64,000 nucleotides of DNA, from positions 53,618 to 117,617 of the forward strand of contig ABYL01000007.1 in NCBI GenBank assembly GCA_000173575.1, read 5' to 3'. Positions 49,731 through 59,127 of the stretch are shown in pieces. The DNA comes from Burkholderia sp. H160 (GTDB taxonomy: Bacteria; Pseudomonadota; Gammaproteobacteria; Burkholderiales; Burkholderiaceae). Every line of letters begins with the position of its first letter. The stretch's first letter is position 1. The position numbers and the translations under genes were made by a program. The notes below the pieces were generated by a model. That model had not been told where the DNA came from. It was given only the letters and a program-made list of their open reading frames with translations, and searched no databases.

Positions 49731-50843
49731 TCACCGTTGACCGAACGAAATCTCGCCAAATAGCGCTTTCTGATCGCGCGGTTGCGAACGCCAGTACTGC
49801 GGCGGCGCTTCGACGGTCGCGCCGAGTTGCGCGGCGGCATGCCACGGCCAGCGCGGGTTATAGAGCAATGCACGAGCCAGCGCGATCAGATCGGCATCGC
49901 CCGCTTCGATCAACTGCTCGGCGTGCAACGGATCAGTGATGAGTCCGACGCCGATCGTCGTGAGATTGGTCGCGTGCCTGACCGCCTTCGCGAACGGAAT
50001 CTGATAGCCCGGTTCGAGCGGAATTTTCTGCAACGGCGACACGCCACCCGACGACACATCGATCCAGTCGCAGCCGCGCTTTTCCAGCTCGTGCGCAAAC
50101 ACGATCGTGTCTTCGAGCGTCCAGCCGCCTTCGACCCAGTCAGTTGCCGACACGCGCACGCCGACCGGTTTGTCGGCAGGGAATGCGGCACGCACGATGT
50201 CGAAGATTTCGAGCGGAAAACGCATGCGGTTTTCGAGCGAGCCGCCGTAGTCGTCGGTGCGCTGATTGGCGATCGGCGACAGGAACTGATGCAGCAGATA
50301 GCCGTGGGCGGCATGCACTTCGAGCGCATCGATGCCAAGACGCGCGGCGCGCCGCGCGGATGCGGCGAACGCTTCGCGAATCCGGTTCAGGCCGGCGACG
50401 TCGAGCGCCAGCGGCGGCTCCTCGCCCGGCTTGTGCGGCAAGGACGACGGCGCATGCGGCAGCCACCCGCCTTGCGACACCGGAATCAGCTGACCGCCTT
50501 CCCAGGGCACATGGCTCGATGCCTTGCGGCCCGCGTGTGCCAGTTGCATCGTCACGTTGATCTTCGAATGCTTGCGGATCGCGGCCAGCACCGGCACGAG
50601 CGCCTCTTCGGTCGCGTCGTCCCACAGGCCGAGATCGCCCGGCGTGATGCGGCCATCCGGCTCGACTGCGGTTGCTTCGATGAACAGCATGCCCGCGCCG
50701 GACAGCGCGAGACTGCCGAGGTGAATCATGTGCCATGCGGTCGCTTCGCCGCGTTCGGCGGAGTACTGGCACATCGGGGAGACGACGATACGATTCGGAA
50801 GCGTCACGCTACGCAGCGTGAGCGGAGAGAAAAGCGCGCTCAT
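49731..50843 (-). CDS. Old yellow enzyme-type NADH:flavin oxidoreductase (YqjM/NamA-like)
   Basis: A 370-aa FMN-containing ene-reductase of the old yellow enzyme family, most like the YqjM/NamA branch. The N-terminal stretch TLPNRIVVSPMCQYSAERGE is typical of this branch. The substrate-binding His residues are in LEVHAAHGYLLHQFLSPIAN, and the stretch TDDYGGSLENRMRFPLEIF is diagnostic. NADH or NADPH reduces FMN, which then reduces activated double bonds. The natural substrate is unknown. It is on the same strand as the amidotransferase to its right, with a gap of 109 bases. Confidence 0.92.
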   Translation of the reverse strand: MSALFSPLTLRSVTLPNRIVVSPMCQYSAERGEATAWHMIHLGSLALSGAGMLFIEATAVEPDGRITPGDLGLWDDATEEALVPVLAAIRKHSKINVTMQLAHAGRKASSHVPWEGGQLIPVSQGGWLPHAPSSLPHKPGEEPPLALDVAGLNRIREAFAASARRAARLGIDALEVHAAHGYLLHQFLSPIANQRTDDYGGSLENRMRFPLEIFDIVRAAFPADKPVGVRVSATDWVEGGWTLEDTIVFAHELEKRGCDWIDVSSGGVSPLQKIPLEPGYQIPFAKAVRHATNLTTIGVGLITDPLHAEQLIEAGDADLIALARALLYNPRWPWHAAAQLGATVEAPPQYWRSQPRDQKALFGEISFGQR

Positions 50844-50952
50844 GGATTACGTCCAATGAAAGCCCGAGAGCGATCGAGCATAGCACTGCACGCGGTTTAC
50901 TGCATGAACGTGGCCCCTGGTTGGCCGCTTACGTCGCCATTGCGTCTGCCAT

Positions 50953-51666
50953 TCAAACTTTCGGCTCGACCTGATCGAGCCATTCGCCGAACATGCGGCA
51001 CGCGGCGGCTTCGAGCGCTGGGCCGAATCGAGCGGTGTCGGCGCGTAACTGACGCGCGTCGATGCCGTGACCGGCCAGTTCATTCGCATTCCCAATCAGC
51101 CAGGGCTCGAACCGGTCGGTGCGGATCTCGGGATGACACTGCAAGCACAGCACGTGATCGCCCCATGCGAACGCCTGATTCTCGCAGGCCGGAGTCGATG
51201 CGAGACGGGTCGCGTTGGCGGGCAGATCGAAGGTATCGCCATGCCAATGCAGCATCGACGTATGAGCGCCATCCAGATGGCGCAGCGGCGAGACGCGGCC
51301 GGCATCGGTCAGCGTGAGCGGGGTCCAGCCGAGTTCGGCCTGAGCCGCGGGATAGACGCGCGCACCGAGCGCCCGCGCGACCAGCTGTGCGCCGAGGCAG
51401 ATGCCGAGCGTCGGCAAACCGGCCGCGATGCGCTTTTCGATCAACGACAGCAGCGGCTTGAGCGTGGGGTACAGCGCGTCATCGGTGGCACTGATCGGCC
51501 CGCCGAGCACCACCATCAGCGACGCGGCAACGGGACTGGGCGCCTCGATACGGGCGACGCCCACATCGAGATAACGAACCGGACGCCCGCGCTCGCCGAG
51601 CACGAGCTCGAGACTGCCCAGATCCTCGAAGTGCACATGGCGAATGGCCAGGACTTCCCGATTCAT
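50953..51666 (-). CDS. Class I glutamine amidotransferase-like protein
   Basis: A 237-aa protein of the class I amidotransferase superfamily. The catalytic triad is Cys90 in LGICLGAQLVARALG and His178/Glu180 in LCLQCHPEI. A stand-alone amidotransferase of this kind may act on small molecules (similar proteins are annotated as GMP synthase-like amidotransferases). The substrate is not known and no partner synthase lies nearby. It is on the same strand as the neighbouring oxidoreductase and MarR genes. The ATG at 51666 begins MNREVLAIRHVHFED. Confidence 0.88.
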   Translation of the reverse strand: MNREVLAIRHVHFEDLGSLELVLGERGRPVRYLDVGVARIEAPSPVAASLMVVLGGPISATDDALYPTLKPLLSLIEKRIAAGLPTLGICLGAQLVARALGARVYPAAQAELGWTPLTLTDAGRVSPLRHLDGAHTSMLHWHGDTFDLPANATRLASTPACENQAFAWGDHVLCLQCHPEIRTDRFEPWLIGNANELAGHGIDARQLRADTARFGPALEAAACRMFGEWLDQVEPKV

Positions 51667-51809
51667 CGGCCTGCCCTATCTTCAGGTTAACTAACGACTT
51701 GCCGCGAGCGACTTGATCCTTGCACGGCGCCAGCCGGCAGACAGGCGGCGCATGCCGCCCTCCGCTGCCGGTCAGGCCATGTTAGCGGATTGCCCCGGAA
51801 GACGCCGCG

Positions 51810-52448
51810 TTACTGGGCGAAGATCTTCCAGGTCTTCTTCTGGGTGGCGATGTCCGCGGTTTCGTACACGGAGCAGTCGAGACGCAGATCGGTGTCCGAC
51901 ATGTTCAGGTCGAGCAGCGCGCAGTGATGCGGCGTCTTCTTCGGATTCTTGCTCACCTGGAGATGCGTGCAGCTCAGGCACATACGATGCGACGGGATCG
52001 TGTTCTGCGCTTCGAGCTGATAGATGGTCTTGAGCAGCGTGCGATAGAACACGGCCTGCTCGTCGTCGCGCAGCGTGCCGACCGCCTTGCTCAGGAAGTC
52101 CGGCCATTGCGCGGCGCGTTTGGCGGCGGTGCGGCCACGCGAGGTCAGGCGTACCGCGAGCGCACGACCGTCGTCGAGTGCGCGACGCTTTTCGACGAGG
52201 CCCTTGGTTTCGAGCGTGCTCACCGCATCGCTGGTGGTCGCGGCAGTCAGCGCCGTTTCGCGCGCGATTTCACCGAGACGCATCGGCCCCTTGCGTTGCA
52301 TCAACAGCACGAGGATTTCGCCCTGGGTCGGCGTAAGGCCTGCGCCTTCCGCCCATTCCCAAGCCTGGCTTCGCATCGCCGTGCTCAATCGCAAGAGGCT
52401 ATGGGTCACTCGCCCGGTTGCCTGTTCTCCGTATACGCCTTCGCTCAT
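51810..52448 (-). CDS. MarR-family regulator with a Cys/His-rich C-terminal tail
   Basis: A 212-aa protein. The first 145 residues are a normal MarR winged helix (LTPTQGEILVLLMQRKGPMR, LTAATTSDAVSTLETKGLVE, then RALDDGRALAVRLTSRG). The extra C-terminal part has Cys157 and Cys160 in CLSC, His174-His175-Cys176, and Cys192 in RLDCSVY. The spacing CxxC...HHC...C looks like a metal or iron-sulfur site, so the regulator could sense metal, redox or oxygen. It lies at the left of a 568-base gap with DnaA boxes and could control itself or the ligase and antiporter on the other side. Confidence 0.88.
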   Translation of the reverse strand: MSEGVYGEQATGRVTHSLLRLSTAMRSQAWEWAEGAGLTPTQGEILVLLMQRKGPMRLGEIARETALTAATTSDAVSTLETKGLVEKRRALDDGRALAVRLTSRGRTAAKRAAQWPDFLSKAVGTLRDDEQAVFYRTLLKTIYQLEAQNTIPSHRMCLSCTHLQVSKNPKKTPHHCALLDLNMSDTDLRLDCSVYETADIATQKKTWKIFAQ

Positions 52449-53016
52449 AATCTTCGATTCGTTTATTTACCGTTCTGGTGCGATACCGGCGACTGCCTGC
52501 CGGAATACGCCCGTCGCGTGTGTGGGGTAGCTCCGTCCAACCGCGGATAAAGCCGTTAGTACTATCTCAAAAATATACCGCCTTGGAAGCCCTAGGCGGC
52601 GAAAACGACATTCTATGCGAGAGCTGCAAATCGTACAGCTAACTTATCCAACGGGGGCTGTGGATAAGCAGGGGAAAACGTTTGTACAGCCTGTGCACCG
52701 TTTCGCAACAAGCACTTGCAGCAAGTTGAACGATTCCTCGGTTCTGCTTGCCGGGCCTGGCCGATCGCTGTTTCAGGAGCCTACTTATCATTTCCCCAGC
52801 GCGTTGACTTTGCAAGAAATTATTCAGTTGTCCACAGCCTTTGGCAAGCCTGCTTACTAATACTACGCTTGTATACGTAAAGTTTAGAAAAACCTGAAGG
52901 GCTGCACGCGTGAAAAATCATAAAAAAATTCTTACCAAAAAAACCCGCTCGCGGCGGGTTTCGTCAAAACGTCGCGTACATGGCGCACGCAGGCCGGTTT
53001 CATGAAGTCTTCAGGA
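52449..53016. other. Gap with DnaA boxes between marR and the YbdK-like gene
   Basis: A 568-base gap with no convincing gene. It holds one perfect DnaA box (TGTGGATAA, 52659-52667), a near match (TTGTCCACA, 52828-52836) and a partial one (TTATCCAAC, 52644-52652). Local AT-rich stretches lie at 52855-52935 and a terminator at 52937-52961. It also has one GTATAC (52871-52876), the same hexamer found in the candidate origin to the right. Confidence 0.45.
52937..52961 (-). terminator. Terminator of the YbdK-like gene
   Basis: Stem AAACCCGC / GCGGGTTT (8 bp, 5-base loop) preceded by a run of seven A on the plus strand, i.e. a T-tract on the minus strand. It lies about 55 bases after the end of the gene at 53017. 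Confidence 0.88.
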
Positions 53017-54132
53017 CTACGCGCGCCACAGCAGACACTGCTGCCGCACCGCTTCGTGTAAGGACTTTTCCTGCGCAAACACGCTGCGTAGCCACTTCGC
53101 ATCATTCACCTGGCCGCGGGCGATCGCGCCGACTTCGGCCAGCGCGTTGACCGAACCGAGTGCTTCCGCGTGCGGTGCGATCCGTTCGAGCGTTTCGAGG
53201 ATATCCTCGGAAATCGTCTTGCGTTCCCCGGTTTGCGGATTGATGCAGGTGCCGCCGAGTCCGAACCGGCAGGCCTCGAACCGGTTGAAGGTGTAGACCA
53301 GATAGTCGTCTTCCTGCGGCGTGATCGGCTTGTCGAGTAGCAGATGACGCGCAAGCGTCTGGATGTAGCATGCAATCGCCGCGGCGCGATCCACCGAAAA
53401 CGGCGTATCCATCACGCGTACTTCGATCGTGCCAAAGCCCGGCTTCGGGCGGATGTCCCAATAGAAATCTTTCATGCTGTTGACCACGCCCGTGTGGACC
53501 ATCTTCGAGAAATACTCCTCGAAGCTGTCCCACGTCAGCACGAACGGCGCGCGCCCCGACAGCGGAAACGCGAACACGGAATTGAGTCGTGCGGAATGAA
53601 ACCCGGTATCGACACCCTGTACGAAAGGCGACGAAGCGGACAGTGCAATGAAATGCGGGATGAAGCGCGACATCGAATGCAGCAGATACAGCGCGCTGTT
53701 CGGATTCGGGCAACCGATATGCACGTGCTGGCCGAACACCGTGAACTGCTTGGCGAGATAGCCGTACAGCTCGGAAAGATACTGAAAGCGAGGTGTATCG
53801 ACGATCTGCCGCTCGCTCCATTGCTGGAAGGCATGCGTGCCGCCGCCGCACAGGCCGACGTTCAGATGATCGGCCGCGGACACCAGCGTGTCGCGAATCT
53901 TGTGCAGATCGGTAACCGCCTGCTCGTGCGACGTGCAGATACCGGTCGACAGCTCGATCATGCTTTCGGTGATTTCCGGCGTGATATTGCCGGGGATTTT
54001 TTCATCCTTGATGAGGCGCAGCAGGTCCGTGCCGGCTTTGGTCAGATCATAGTCGTGCGTATTGACGATCTGCATTTCGAGCTCGATACCGAACGTGAAC
54101 GGTTTCGAATCGATGAAGGGTTCGAGTGACAT
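53017..54132 (-). CDS. YbdK-like carboxylate-amine / glutamate-cysteine ligase
   Basis: A 371-aa protein of the GCS2 family (YbdK type), which in E. coli has weak glutamate-cysteine ligase activity. The start [20 protein letters not shown] carries the family's GIELEMQIV strand with the metal-binding Glu. Further signature stretches are [30 protein letters not shown] and [14 protein letters not shown]. An AGGGGA ribosome site precedes ATG 54132. It is 87 bases downstream of the antiporter gene on the same strand. KefB/KefC antiporters elsewhere are controlled by glutathione adducts, so a thiol-related link is conceivable, but this is inference. Confidence 0.93.
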   Translation of the reverse strand: MSLEPFIDSKPFTFGIELEMQIVNTHDYDLTKAGTDLLRLIKDEKIPGNITPEITESMIELSTGICTSHEQAVTDLHKIRDTLVSAADHLNVGLCGGGTHAFQQWSERQIVDTPRFQYLSELYGYLAKQFTVFGQHVHIGCPNPNSALYLLHSMSRFIPHFIALSASSPFVQGVDTGFHSARLNSVFAFPLSGRAPFVLTWDSFEEYFSKMVHTGVVNSMKDFYWDIRPKPGFGTIEVRVMDTPFSVDRAAAIACYIQTLARHLLLDKPITPQEDDYLVYTFNRFEACRFGLGGTCINPQTGERKTISEDILETLERIAPHAEALGSVNALAEVGAIARGQVNDAKWLRSVFAQEKSLHEAVRQQCLLWRA

Positions 54133-54219
54133 AGCGTCCCCTGAGTCAGGTCGTTTGAAGCGAAGGTGTTGAAAACGGGTTCGCGAAACGTGCGAGCCAA
54201 CCAAACGCGCGTTTCACGC

Positions 54220-55425
54220 TTACCCCACGCGCCGCTCGGCGACGAGCGCGAGGCTGCGATAGACGAGCCACGGCCCGAGAATCTGCAGCACGAAAATCGA
54301 ACACATGACGATCGCGCGCAATTGCGGATCGAAGTTCGGATACAGGTTGTACGTGTCGTCGACGAGCAGATACGCAAGCGCCGACATCGGTGACAACGAC
54401 AGGCCAAGCGCGATGCCCTGCTTCCAGTTCAGGCCGCTTGGCTTCGCGAACGCAAGCACGCCGACCAGCTTCGCGACCAGTCGCGTGACGATCAGACCCA
54501 GCGCCGCAACTCCGCCCAGCGCGATGTGCTTCCACTCGAACGACGTCAGCGTCAGCACGAACAGGATAACGGTTAGCAGCCAGCCGGCCGTGCCGAAATG
54601 CTCTGGCCACAACTGCGGACGCGCTTCGTGGTTCTTCACGATGATGCCAGCGGCGAGCAGCGCGAGAATCGTCGACAGCTTGAACAGATGCGCGATCGCG
54701 ATCGCGAGCAGCACGAGACCGAAAAGCGCGACGAACGAATGCTCGTCATGCATGTTCAGGCGCCGATAGAAGAATGTGCAGGTGCGCGCTAGCAGATACG
54801 CGAGCACGAGTGAGCCGGCCAGCAGATACAAGGGTTGCAGGATGGTCGCGAAAACGTTGCCGTAAGCCTCCTGATGCAGCCAGCTCGACACGAGCTTTTC
54901 AATCACGACCGCATACATGCTGTTCAGCGCGGTCAAAGTCAGAAGACGCTGCGTGACCTGGCCTTCGGCGCGCAGCTCTGTTTTGAGCTGGATCACCATT
55001 GCGGGCGATGTCGCCATCGCGATGGCCGCGAGTACGGTCGCGACCATCGACGGCACGTGCAGGAACAAAAGCACCGGCAGTACCAGCGCGAAAGTCAGCG
55101 TGGCCTCGGCGACGCTCGAGAGGATCAGCCACGGATTGCGGCGAATCCAGCGCAAATCGAGTCGGCTGCCCAATTCGAACAGCAACAGGCCGAGCGCGAC
55201 GTCGAGCAGCGGCCGCGCGGCGCTCGCGGCGTCCGCATCGATCACGCCAAAGCCGGCCGCGCCGGCCACGAGGCCGATCACCGCATAGCCGGAAATACGC
55301 GGTAAACGCCACGCGCGAAAGCAAAGCTCGCCGCACAGACCGGCGGCAAGCAATGCAAGGCCCGCCCAGAAAATGGCGTCGGGTGAAAGCGGCCACGCTG
55401 GCAGAAACGAAAACGCCGGATTCAT
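54220..55425 (-). CDS. Cation:proton antiporter, CPA2 (Kef-like) family
   Basis: A 401-aa membrane protein with about twelve hydrophobic segments. It has CPA2 features such as ARPLLDVALGLLLFELGSRL and IAMATSPAMVIQLKTELRAE. The RCK/KTN domain that makes E. coli KefC glutathione-gated is missing, so this is the shorter form. It should exchange K+ or Na+ for H+. I chose ATG 55425, the first in-frame ATG after the upstream GGAG. The ribosome site spacing is longer than ideal. It probably shares a message with the ligase gene downstream. Confidence 0.88.
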   Translation of the reverse strand: MNPAFSFLPAWPLSPDAIFWAGLALLAAGLCGELCFRAWRLPRISGYAVIGLVAGAAGFGVIDADAASAARPLLDVALGLLLFELGSRLDLRWIRRNPWLILSSVAEATLTFALVLPVLLFLHVPSMVATVLAAIAMATSPAMVIQLKTELRAEGQVTQRLLTLTALNSMYAVVIEKLVSSWLHQEAYGNVFATILQPLYLLAGSLVLAYLLARTCTFFYRRLNMHDEHSFVALFGLVLLAIAIAHLFKLSTILALLAAGIIVKNHEARPQLWPEHFGTAGWLLTVILFVLTLTSFEWKHIALGGVAALGLIVTRLVAKLVGVLAFAKPSGLNWKQGIALGLSLSPMSALAYLLVDDTYNLYPNFDPQLRAIVMCSIFVLQILGPWLVYRSLALVAERRVG

Positions 55426-56337
55426 CGTAATGGGTTCTCCTTGGCAGCAACGGCAGACGACACGAACCGGCGCACACGCACGCCGTGGCACGAGCGAACC
55501 GAGAGTGCTCGTTATCGCAAGCGCTTCGCGAAGTCAGCGTTGCGAGGTTTCAATGATCGGATGATCGGAATGCGCCGCGGCCGCAAAGAACCGCTCAGAG
55601 TCCGGCACATTCACGGATGTGGCTGGTGCAACAGGCACGGTGAAGGGACGCCGCCGACTTTGAATCAGATTCTGATTGACCGGCACCGTTCCATTGCTAC
55701 GTGTGCCGCCAGACGCGGTGGCACGACGCGGAAAAGAACGGGGATTGTGCCATAGCTTTTTTCGCGTTGACCGAAAAGTCGCTAACTCGCAGGCAAAACG
55801 GTAAATAAGTACGCTATTTTCGAGACGAACGGAAAAAGCGACCTTTTTCCGATCTATCGCGCCAGTTTCGACTTGCTCGCAAAGAGCGAACTCGAACATC
55901 TGCGTTACTGCGACGTGGGGGATTTCGATTGCGGTTTCGTCTGTGTTTACCGGTCGCTCGTTTACCCGCGCCTACGTTTACGCGATGCGCCGGGAGATCC
56001 GTTTACGCGAAATCGAATGGAATTCAGCCAGCCCGATGGGCGGGGCGTTAGCCCCGGCTTTGCTGTTTACTGGTTTACCGTATGTATACGTAGTAACAGT
56101 TAACAAGCTGCCTCGGTTTCTGTGGATAACCCATGTTTACCGAAATGAATCAGCGAGTTGCCGGCCGCATAACCGGATGCACAGCATGTGCGGCTGTCGC
56201 CGGTATACGCGAGCAACTTTTCGCGCTTTTTCTCGACGTTCGAGTTACCCCGTATACGTCCACAACGGTTCCACACGACTTGCGCCGGTTAACTGCGCAG
56301 TTATCCACAGGTTGCAGTGGATAAGCCGGAGCTCAGG
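55426..56337. other. Long gap with DnaA boxes and GTTTAC repeats: candidate replication origin
   Basis: This 912-base gap holds no convincing gene. From 55945 to 56140 the hexamer GTTTAC occurs seven times, always on the plus strand (55945, 55960, 55976, 56001, 56065, 56073, 56135). GTATAC occurs three times (56084, 56203, 56252). Perfect DnaA boxes are at 56121-56129 and 56301-56309, with a near match at 56316-56324. Gene strands switch from mostly minus to plus just to the right. Together this looks like an origin region; the dnaA gene itself is not in the window. Confidence 0.5.
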
Positions 56338-58305
56338 TTAACTGACCGTCCCCTGCCGCAACGCGCGCAGCAAAAAGCGCGCGGGGTCGATGTCTTCGGC
56401 GAGATCGCGTTCGAGCGGCCACGGCTCGCCTTCGATCTGCGATGCGATCAGTTCAGCCCCGAGCGCGGCCCACACCAGCCCGCGAGAACCATAGGCAAAT
56501 GCGCCGTACAGGCCGTCGACGCGCGGCAGATCGAGCGGCCATGCACCGCGCAGGCGAGCGGCATCGCGCGAGGCCGCGGCTTCGTCGGCGAGCTGCCCGA
56601 TCATCGGCATGCGGTCGGAGGTCACGCAACGAAACGCGACGCGGCCTGCGAGCGAGGTCTGCGGCGCGGCATCGAGTGCGCTTGCGAATGCCGGCAGCAT
56701 CTGCGCGACGCGCTCGATATTTTCGCGATGACCGTCCGCACGCAACGACGTGTCGGGGTCGTCGAGTTCATAGGTGGCGCCCGTCAGCGTGACGCCGTTC
56801 GCGAGCGGCACCGCGTAGCCCTCGCCGATCACGGGCAACGCGAGCGGCGCGACGGTACCCGCCGGCAGCAAGCTCAACTGACCGCGAATGCTGCGCGTCG
56901 GCGCATGACGCAAGCCGGCGATGCGCGCAGCTTCATGCGCGCTCGCGACGATCACGACCGGCGCACGCGCGAGCGGATTCCCGGCGGTATCGAAGACGGT
57001 CCACTGATCGCCGCAACGTTCGAGCCGCGCGACGTCGACGCCGAAGCGTCGTTCGAGCAACTCGCCTGCCGCGGCGAACTGCGCGGCGCACAGCGAGGCC
57101 GGATCGATCCAGCCGCCGCGCGGAAAGAACCAGCCGCCACGCGCGAGCGGCATGCCGGCGAGTTGCGCGGCATCGGCCGCGCAGACCGGCGTCACATAGT
57201 CGGACGGATAGCGGAACGTGCCGATCGCGTCGCCGATCGCGCGCGCTTCGTCGTCGTCCGCGGCGATCTGCAGCAGGCCGTGATCGCCGCGCGCGAGTCG
57301 GTGCCCTGCCCGATCGAGCGCGGCCCAACGATTGAGCGCGTACAGGAAGCCCGCGCGCGTGACGCGCGACGCGACGCTGTCGTCGCGCGAAATCATGGGG
57401 TGGTATACGCCGGCTGGATTGCCGGACGCGTCCTGTGCAACCGACGCATGCCGTTCGAGTGAAGTGACGCGCCAGCCACGTGCCGCGAGCCGTTCGATCA
57501 CCGCGCAGCCAGCCAGCCCCGCGCCGATCACGACCGCATGTCGTTCGTCGTGCGCGAACGGCGCGGGTGGCTCATAGCGACGCACGCGCCAGCGCGGCGC
57601 GAAGCGGCCGACCAGCATCGCGCGTTTCCAGCCGAAGCCGTCGACCTTCCGATACTCGAAGCCGCATTGCGTCAGCGCGCGTTTGACGTCGCCGGCGCTG
57701 CTGTAGGTGGCGAAGGTCGCATCATCGCCGGCGACGCGTGCGAGTGCCTTGAAGATCGCCGGGCTCCAAAGCTCCGGATTTTTCGCCGGCGCGAAGCCAT
57801 CCAGATAAAACGCGTCGGCACGCAGCCGCAACGCGGGCAGGCTTTCGACTGCATCAGCGAAGATCAGCGTCAGCACGACACGGCCGCCTTCGAATTCGAG
57901 CCGGTGCGTGCCGGGCACGAGCATCGGCCATGCGGTCGCGAGCGTGTCCGCGAGTTCGGCGACTAGCGGATCGGAGACCGTCATCGCGAGGACGCGGCGC
58001 AGATCGGCAGCGCTAAACGGATGCTTCTCGGTCGACACGAAATGCAGCCGCTCGCAGCGTGCGGGATCGGCGCGCCATGCAGCCCACGTTACGAGAAAGT
58101 TGATGCCGATGCCAAAGCCGGTTTCGAGCACGGTGAACGTGCGACGGCCCTGCCATCGTTCGGGCAATTCGTTGCCGCGCAGAAAGACGTAGTGAGCCTG
58201 CTCGAGCCCGCCGACGGCGCTGTGATAGATGTCGTCGTAGAACGGTGAATACGGGCTGCCGTTGTCGCGGAAAGCGAGGACGGCGGGGATTAGCGGATCG
58301 GTCAT
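56338..58305 (-). CDS. mnmC: tRNA 5-methylaminomethyl-2-thiouridine biosynthesis bifunctional protein MnmC
   Basis: MnmC completes wobble-uridine modification begun by MnmE-MnmG. Its C-terminal oxidoreductase removes the carboxymethyl group with FAD, and its N-terminal domain adds the methyl group from SAM. The 655-aa protein has the methyltransferase part at about residues 1-245 (FTVLETGFGIGINFLVTW; ADAFYLDGFAPAKNPELWSP). The FAD part begins at about 260 (VVIGAGLAGCAVIERLA) and contains the stretch SGNPAGVYHPMIS. E. coli MnmC is 668 aa. I chose ATG 58305 because MTDPLIPAVLAFRDNGSPYS matches the family start. Confidence 0.96.
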   Translation of the reverse strand: MTDPLIPAVLAFRDNGSPYSPFYDDIYHSAVGGLEQAHYVFLRGNELPERWQGRRTFTVLETGFGIGINFLVTWAAWRADPARCERLHFVSTEKHPFSAADLRRVLAMTVSDPLVAELADTLATAWPMLVPGTHRLEFEGGRVVLTLIFADAVESLPALRLRADAFYLDGFAPAKNPELWSPAIFKALARVAGDDATFATYSSAGDVKRALTQCGFEYRKVDGFGWKRAMLVGRFAPRWRVRRYEPPAPFAHDERHAVVIGAGLAGCAVIERLAARGWRVTSLERHASVAQDASGNPAGVYHPMISRDDSVASRVTRAGFLYALNRWAALDRAGHRLARGDHGLLQIAADDDEARAIGDAIGTFRYPSDYVTPVCAADAAQLAGMPLARGGWFFPRGGWIDPASLCAAQFAAAGELLERRFGVDVARLERCGDQWTVFDTAGNPLARAPVVIVASAHEAARIAGLRHAPTRSIRGQLSLLPAGTVAPLALPVIGEGYAVPLANGVTLTGATYELDDPDTSLRADGHRENIERVAQMLPAFASALDAAPQTSLAGRVAFRCVTSDRMPMIGQLADEAAASRDAARLRGAWPLDLPRVDGLYGAFAYGSRGLVWAALGAELIASQIEGEPWPLERDLAEDIDPARFLLRALRQGTVS

Positions 58306-58751
58306 GCGCGATGAAAAAACACGCTCAAAAGGACGCTCGAGTGAGCAAGTTCGATGGTCGGAGCCGCTACGCGCGGCTCGCGACACGCTCTAAAAGACTC
58401 ATCGGGACGTGTCCGGGCGCTTTGCTGCGTTGGTAAAAACCAACGCCAGGCCCCGCCAGGACTGGGTTTCAGGCCTCTTTTAGGGGGTACGGAGGGGCAA
58501 AACTCCGATTTCCTTGCCAGAACGGCCCGAGAACCGCGGAAATCTTCGAAACCCTTGTCCTGATTGGGTTTGCGCTGCGCTATCATAGCAAGCGCCGCGA
58601 AGGGAGCGGCAGCACGGCCGCCGAACAGTGATCTGTCCGGCGCGATAGATCTTCAGGATCAGGTCCGCAGCTGCTCGACGGCGCGGTGCGCGTACGTATA
58701 ATCGGCGCGGTCGCGCTGTTCGTATCAACCTAAACTGAGAAAGGAACCTTA
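58306..58751. other. mnmC-HU divergent gap
   Basis: A 446-base gap between the divergent mnmC and HU genes. The right part carries the HU promoter (58675-58702). A second -10-like element, TATCAT, stands at about 58581. No gene is supported. Gene strand changes from minus to plus here. Confidence 0.5.
58675..58702 (+). promoter_or_regulatory. Sigma-70 promoter of the HU gene
   Basis: A perfect -10 box TATAAT (58697-58702) with a weaker -35 TCGACG (58675-58680) and 16-base spacer, 50 bases before the ATG at 58752. Strong constant expression is expected for HU. Confidence 0.7.
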
Positions 58752-59030
58752 ATGAACAAACAGGAACTGATCGACGCTGTCGCAGGACAGACGGGCGCCA
58801 GCAAGGCTCAAACCGGTGAAACGCTGGACACGTTGCTTGAAGTGATCAAGAAGTCGGTGTCGAAGGGTGATGCGGTCCAGTTGATCGGCTTCGGTAGCTT
58901 TGGTTCGGGCAAGCGCGCAGCGCGTACGGGTCGCAATCCGAAGACCGGCGAAACTATCAAGATTCCGGCCGCCAAGACCGTCAAGTTCACGGCAGGCAAG
59001 GCGTTCAAGGACGCAGTCAACAAGCGCTAA
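58752..59030 (+). CDS. DNA-binding protein HU
   Basis: HU is a small nucleoid protein that bends DNA non-specifically. The 92-aa protein starts [20 protein letters not shown]. The DNA-arm signature is [20 protein letters not shown], including the Pro at the arm tip. HU rather than IHF is supported by the standard pattern and by the single gene with its own promoter. AAGGAA precedes the ATG. A strong terminator follows 34 bases after the stop. HU is also a known helper at oriC, and the gene lies about 2.5 kb from the candidate origin. Confidence 0.97.
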   Translation: MNKQELIDAVAGQTGASKAQTGETLDTLLEVIKKSVSKGDAVQLIGFGSFGSGKRAARTGRNPKTGETIKIPAAKTVKFTAGKAFKDAVNKR

Positions 59031-59063
59031 GCAGATTACTGCCGGGCAGTTGACACCGGAGGG

Positions 59064-59088
59064 AAACCCGCCAATGGCGGGTTTTTTT
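59064..59088 (+). terminator. Terminator of the HU gene
   Basis: Stem AAACCCGCC / GGCGGGTTT (9 bp, 3-base loop) running into a T-tract, directly after the HU gene. Confidence 0.92.
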
Positions 59089-59127
59089 CGTCCATGCGAT
59101 GTACTTCAAACGCGGCGCGTGCTTCGC

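Noticed and set aside
52615-52860. 81-codon plus-strand frame in the marR-ybdK gap
   Set aside because: It runs through DnaA boxes and has no start signal or family character.
55534-55899. 121-codon minus-strand frame in the candidate origin gap
   Set aside because: No ribosome site, no recognisable family, and composition unlike neighbouring genes.
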